Assembly: GCA_001179505.1 (NCBI GenBank)
Contig: CDMY01000392.1
Coordinates: forward strand, 1 to 64,000
DNA from: Vitrella brassicaformis
Lineage: Eukaryota; Sar; Vitrellaceae
Length of the DNA: 64,000 nucleotides
Direction of reading: 5' to 3'
Shown here: positions 59,423 to 64,000 of the stretch, piece after piece
Numbering within the stretch: the first letter of the stretch is position 1
Layout: every line of letters begins with the position of its first letter
Position numbers and translations under genes: made by a program
Notes under the pieces: model-generated
What the model saw: the letters and a program-made list of their open reading frames with translations, nothing else
Databases searched by the model: none
Told to the model about the DNA's origin: nothing

Positions 59423-61302
59423 ATGGGGTGCATAGCGTCGGTGCCTCAGGACCAAGCGGCCATCACCGAACGGTTCGGCAAGTTCGACAAAGTGGCCGAG
59501 CCGGGGTGCCTCTGCCTCCCTGTCCCCTGCATATGGTGGGCCACCAGCAGCAGCAATGATGTACCACTCATCGTCATTGTGGTTGTTGCGGTTTGTGTGT
59601 CGTGTTTGCATCTCGGTGACGTCAGTCGCGTGGCAGGTATGGTGTCGCTGCGAGTGCAGGAGGTGCCGGTGGTGGTGACGACCTACACCAAGGACAAGGT
59701 GTCGGTGCGCATCACCGTCAACGTCCAGTACATGGCCATTCAGGACCCCAAATACCTCTATGAAGGTCAGTAAGGCAGGCACCATCAGCGGCGTGGCGTG
59801 ATGGGGGGTATGGTAGATCTATCCCCTAGCTGACTGTCCTGTCTGTGCTGCTGCAGCGTATTACAAGCTGACGAGTCCCAGCGGACAGTGAGCATCTGCC
59901 AACAAAGGCAAACATGCACACACCCGTCGCATGAGTGTGTGTGTTGTGTGTTTAGGATCATGTCTTATGTGGACGATGCAGTTCGTTCGATGGTGCCCCA
60001 CTCGCTGGAGCTGGACGAGCTCTTCGAGGCCAAGGGGCAGGTGGCACAGCACGTCGAAAAGTCACTCGCATCGGTCAGACAGACAGACAGGGGAAAGAGG
60101 CCAAGGAGGGAGGGAGGGAGGGAGGGAGAAAAGAGGGCACTCTCTCCCATGCCGGACGGGTGTGTGTGTTTAGGAGATGGAGACGTACGGTTACAAGATC
60201 GTGGCTGCGTTGGTCACCAATGTCGAGCCCGACGAAACCGTCAGGCAGTCCATGAACGAGGTCGGTACACGACACAGGCACCCATTCATCCGCTGTCATG
60301 AATTCATACCCCCGTCCGTCGTGTGTGTGTCTGTCGTGTGTGTGTCAGATCAACGCCAACAAGCGTCTGCGTCAGGCGGCCCAGGAGCGGGCAGAGGCGC
60401 AGAAGTACATGACGGTCAAACACGCTGAGGCCAACGCTGAGAGCACCTACCTGCAGGTAACTAGGACGCACAACACGCGACAAATGACGCATGGCTGTCT
60501 GCCTACGTGTGTGTGTGTGTGTGTGTGTAGGGTGAGGGCATCGCTCGTCAGCGCAAGGCGATAGTTGACGGCCTCAAGAGCTCGGTGGAGGACTTCAAAG
60601 ACTCCATCCAAGATATGAGCGCAAAGGTCAGTCAGTCGGCTGGCCAATCCAATGCGCACACACGGCCGGCACGCGCACAAGCACAGAGATCCATATGTCG
60701 TCTCGACGTGTGCCTCACGTGTGTGTGCGTGCAGGAGGTGTTGGATCTGATGCTCGTGACGCAGTACTTCGACACCATCAAAGACCTCGGACACGGCGGC
60801 GTAAGCCAAGTCACCACAGAACAGAACAGACACACCGACACACGCAAATCGATCCATCCCATCTGTGTGTCCCCCCTTGTGTGCCAACACCCCCCACCCC
60901 ACCCAGGGGACGAGTTTGGTGTTGACCAACAAGCGTGGGAAAGCGTTCGACGCGGAGGGCATGAAGGGCATCATGAACAAGGCTGCTGCGGCCGCCAACG
61001 CCTCCTCGGCCGCACCGAGGTAGCCAGCCAGCCCACTCATACCTTACCACCATCAGATAGACAGGTGATCTGATCTTTCTCGCCAGCCACAATATATTCA
61101 ATGCATCGACAGACACGTATTTCTGTGTGCTGTGCTTGGTGTGTGTGTGTGGTGTGTGGTGTGCAGAGTGCCCCGTGCTGCTGGCGATCGTAGTGAAGAG
61201 GCTGTTGCTGTGGATGTAGCCGAGGAGCAGACGCAGGCTCCCAGGGCCGGCTTCATGGGCTCCCTCATGTTCGGTGGCGGGGGAGCGGGGCGTGGCAAGT
61301 GA
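59423..61302 (+). CDS. HIR-type SPFH/prohibitin-domain protein
   Basis: Ten exons (59423-59535, 59626-59765, 59857-59887, 59956-60073, 60174-60260, 60349-60456, 60531-60626, 60735-60800, 60907-61019, 61167-61302) give 335 residues. It starts MGCIASVPQDQAAITERFGKF, as in hypersensitive-induced-reaction proteins, with Gly2 and Cys3 for myristate and palmitate. The SPFH domain has SLRVQEVPVVV, VRITVNVQYMA, YGYKIVAALVTNVEPDETV, then the coiled-coil region (NANKRLRQAAQERAEAQKYM) and the conserved GIARQRKAIVDGLKSSV and LVTQYFDTIKDLG. Such proteins form ring scaffolds on membrane microdomains. The C-terminal 45 residues are an Ala/Gly-rich extension. For exon 2 the acceptor at 59625 was chosen because it keeps phase. 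Confidence 0.93.
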
Positions 61303-61650
61303 GTGTGTGGGTCACCGGTGGCTGTCTTGTGTACAGTCGTTTGTGGGGTGGTTGTGTATTATCAGTAGTGGTTAGTATCCAGCATACCGATTGATATGTT
61401 CCTGTCTGTCTGTCTGTTTGTTTGGTTGTCTGTGTTTTTCAATGTGGGCGGCCTCAGCGCGCTGCGGTGCGATTCACACGAGTGATTCACACGTTCCCTC
61501 CTTGGTGCAGTGCATTCCATGCATGGATCCGATCCGTTTGTGGGACTCCATGGTCGGTCGGTTTCACTTCTTTGTTTTCTCGAGTTCCTGCACCGCAGCC
61601 ACAGAGAGACAGTCACACACACACACACACAGGCACCCGATGTGTTGGCA
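61303..61650. other. Tail-to-tail spacer
   Basis: A 348-base spacer with CTGT repeats near 61402 and a CA run near 61617-61632. No gene. Confidence 0.5.
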
Positions 61651-63024
61651 CTATGACCGACTGACCGCAATTCTGGCGTCCATTTGCTGCTGCCTCGTCT
61701 GCAGCTTCTCCTCTAGCTGAGCCGACATCTCTGCCACCTGCATGGAACCAACCCACACACACACGGCCCCTCTCCATGCATCATGAACACACGCACGGAC
61801 GCCCATCTCTCCCACTTTTCTCCTGACGATCTCGGCCAACATGGGGTCGCTCGGCAGCTCGGGCTCTGCAGCAGACACAGACATACACACGAGACACCTG
61901 CAAACACTTCGCTCACCAGGGATGGTCTCGTCTTTGTGCTGTGTCTCTTCAGATGGCTCCTCAGGGGCACCCTCGGCAGCAGCGGCAGCAGATGGCTGCT
62001 CCTGGGACACAAGACAATGAGACACTCGGCACGTCGCAAAGATGATTTGTCGATTTTCTTGTAGTTCACCTCCTGAGTGGCGGCTTGTGTGGTCGGCTGC
62101 TGTGGGGGTGTCACCTCGACCGCATCAGCCAGAGGGGGTGGGGGGAACGGCTGACAACACACATGAGGACTCACGCAACGGAAGCATGTGTGTGTGTGTG
62201 TGTCTCTGACGCTGTCTACTGTGTGTCAGGTTAGGTCAGTCACCTTTTCCACTTCGAGTTCCATCTCGACCACCTCCAGCTCTCGAGGATACACAAGGCA
62301 GTACTGATACAACTTGTAATGCTTGAAATACCTGCACACAGCAGACAGACACCTGCACCTGTCTGTCTGTCGGTCTGTCTGTCGGTCGGTCTGTCTGTCT
62401 GTGTCTCCTTCATCCTTTCCTGACGTACGTGTCGGTGGCGAATTTGGTCAGCAGCTTCGCCTCAGGGACAGAAAAGACGCCGAGAGAGTTGGGCGGGGCC
62501 TCGAGTGAGTGATGCAGCATGCTCTCCTGGAAGACCTTGAAGGCCTCATCCACCGTGAGCCGCCCCCCACGGTACTCACTCGTCTGCGCGACGAGAGGGC
62601 GTTCATGCCATCCAGGCTGCGTGTGGTCTCTCTGGTAACGCGCCTGCGATGGGTTCTGCATGGCATCGAGGACCTTCTTCATGACAGCGACAAAGACAGC
62701 AGCCTTCTCGGCGCTTAGACACAGCTCCTCGCAATACCTACACACACAAGAGCATTGTCAGGCAGAGAAAGATCTCACTGCAGTGCAAGCATGGACATAC
62801 CCAATGTGGAAGTGATGAAAGTCCACCATCACAGGGGCCCTCGAGTCCTTGGCCACGTCTGCCGCCGTCAGCCCCAGCATCTCCGTCAGCTGCTCCTTCT
62901 GCTCGTACACGTCTTTGCATGACCAAAGGGCGGAGATGTCCTCCTTCGTGAGCAACAGCTGTAGCCCTGTTGAGAGGGTGGTGGGCTCTTCTTGCTCGGC
63001 ATCGGCGACGCCTTCCTCTGCCAT
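61651..63024 (-). CDS. CFAP119: CFAP119/CCDC189-like flagellar protein
   Basis: Seven exons (63024-62801, 62737-62429, 62331-62244, 62150-62070, 62001-61917, 61865-61816, 61737-61651) give 307 residues. The N-terminal 180 residues are helical, with SAEKAAVFVAVMKKVLDAM near 85 and FQESMLHHSLEAPP, FSVPEAKLLTKF and TYFKHYKLYQYCL near 145-190. The last block matches the end of the CFAP119 (CCDC189, FAP119) core domain, in which the sequence YFRHFKLYKY is typical. The C-terminal third is acidic, Ala/Glu/Pro-rich and ends in a short coiled coil (AEMSAQLEEKLQTRQQQ). Family members are axonemal and linked to radial spokes. The symbol is a family call, not a proven orthologue. Confidence 0.75.
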
Positions 63025-63218
63025 TTCTTTTTTTCGCGCAAAGACTGGGGGCCAGGAGAAGCGTCTCGGCCGCCCCTGCCGTTGCAATCTCTGTAGCCTT
63101 TTCTCTCTTTCCGCAGCCCCCGTAGCTTTTTCTCTCCTTACCACCTGCTGTAGCGCAGCACCCAGCCCTTTGGTCCGGTGTGGAGTTTTTAGTCATTTCT
63201 ACTGTAGGCAAGAAGAGG
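63025..63218. promoter_or_regulatory. Divergent promoter region
   Basis: A 194-base spacer between the CFAP119-like gene and the next gene's start; no element recognised. Confidence 0.5.
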
Positions 63219-64000
63219 ATGGGCACCTGCATCTCCAAGGGTGGGAAGGACAAGGTGCAGCCGCTGGCCATCAAGCCCGAGGCGGCCACCCCCATCCCCC
63301 TCACCGCCGCGCCCTCCAAGTCCTCCCTCAAGAAGGCCTCCAAGAGCAACCTCACCACCACCTCACCCCCTGGCCGCTCAAAGAGCCACGGCGCGGCCTC
63401 TGCGCGCAAGGCCCACGCCGCTGCGATGCTCGAGAGGCACCGCGTGAGCTTCCACCACGACTCGCTGGACGAGCCGAATGTGGAGTCCTACTTCATGCCC
63501 GGCCAGAGCTCATCCTATGAGCAGGAGCATCCCCTCAGCCCCACCACAGCCACATCGGAGAGGGACAACAGGCGGTGTTCCACTGACAGCGAGGGGCTCG
63601 TCAAGGCGCGGGCGTCCATCGCCTTGTCCATCTCGAGGAAGGACGACCCAGACAGAGGCTCCCCCGAGCAGCCCAAGAGGAGAGACACCCTCACCAACCT
63701 CGCGGCGCGACCAGAACACCACTTCAGCCCGCGGCAATCCATCCAGATCGGCTCCCTCGAGTCACTAAGACGGCGAAGCTTTGCACTGCTCAAGTCTCTG
63801 AGCGGTGCTGGACTGGACCGTCCGTCCGTCGGCGAGAGGACGTTCTCTGCCTTCAAGTATAAGGCGAAGGGTGAGTTGCCGAGGGTGGTGTTTCAGCCGA
63901 CAACGCACTTGCTGGATGTGGTGATTGAGGCGGCGCCGTTTCGGGAAGGCGACGATTTTGACTTTTACAGGATGATGTTTGACGACAGAGTGAGCAAGGA
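63219..64000 (+). CDS. N-terminal part of a dually lipidated-type protein (truncated by window end)
   Basis: One open exon of at least 260 codons, running off the window. The start MGTCISKGGK fits N-myristoylation at Gly2 plus palmitoylation at Cys4. The next 200 residues are Ser/Arg/Pro-rich, with several RxxS sites (RHRVSF, RRCSTDS, RRRSFALL), so likely a phosphorylated, disordered region. The last part (RVVFQPTTHLLDVVIEAAPF) begins to look folded. A kinase, phosphatase or cyclic-nucleotide-binding domain downstream is possible but not visible. Confidence 0.65.
   Translation, partial: MGTCISKGGKDKVQPLAIKPEAATPIPLTAAPSKSSLKKASKSNLTTTSPPGRSKSHGAASARKAHAAAMLERHRVSFHHDSLDEPNVESYFMPGQSSSYEQEHPLSPTTATSERDNRRCSTDSEGLVKARASIALSISRKDDPDRGSPEQPKRRDTLTNLAARPEHHFSPRQSIQIGSLESLRRRSFALLKSLSGAGLDRPSVGERTFSAFKYKAKGELPRVVFQPTTHLLDVVIEAAPFREGDDFDFYRMMFDDRVSK

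Noticed and set aside
1-64000. tRNA, rRNA, transposase or viral genes
   Set aside because: Reading both strands I found no cloverleaf with a convincing TTCGA loop, no rRNA core and no transposase or viral protein motif. A tRNA scan and transposon library search would settle this.

Overview
The window is nuclear DNA of a GC-rich unicellular eukaryote with many short introns. Almost every gene is split by introns of about 50-130 nt with GT..AG ends, and most acceptors are preceded by long (TG)n runs. The genes include flagellar parts (DRC3, a CFAP119-like protein), eukaryotic ribosome and spliceosome subunits (uL6/RPL9, SF3A3), an HIR-type SPFH protein, U-box and F-box proteins and a Qa-SNARE. 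Together with alanine/glutamine/proline-rich lineage-specific proteins, this suggests an alveolate alga, possibly a chromerid such as Vitrella. That placement is my inference and is not proved here. All gene models below were built by hand from reading frame, splice sites and intron phase; only one junction (in the metallophosphoesterase) could not be joined.

Layout: 0-3 kb holds two minus-strand lineage-specific genes. 3-12 kb has a mitochondrial-type monothiol glutaredoxin, ribosomal protein uL6/L9, a large unknown protein with a duplicated domain, and an RGG/Q-rich protein. 12.4-14.9 kb is a WD40 protein with a PIP-box-like N-terminus. 15.7-23.6 kb is a tandem array of four small secreted cysteine-rich protein genes plus one broken copy, in duplicated DNA. 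25.7-31.6 kb is an unknown CxxC protein divergent from SF3A3. 31.9-37.5 kb is an unknown protein divergent from DRC3, with a 300-base N gap in the former. 38.0-46.6 kb has two U-box paralogues flanking a secreted calcineurin-like phosphoesterase. 47.8-52 kb repeats the two-gene association seen at 0-3 kb, now divergently arranged. 53-57 kb is a syntaxin divergent from an F-box protein. 58-64 kb has an alpha/beta hydrolase divergent from an HIR/SPFH protein, then a CFAP119-like protein divergent from a truncated dually lipidated-type protein.

Nearly all genes sit in head-to-head pairs separated by 130-630 bp, alternating with tail-to-tail spacers. Paralogue pairs share upstream DNA as well as coding DNA, so local duplication including promoters has shaped the window. 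The most unusual parts are the secreted cysteine-rich cluster (one member with silk-like GPGxx repeats, two members sharing a C-terminus but not an N-terminus), the duplicated U-box genes with a microsatellite-derived exon, and several protein families I cannot assign.
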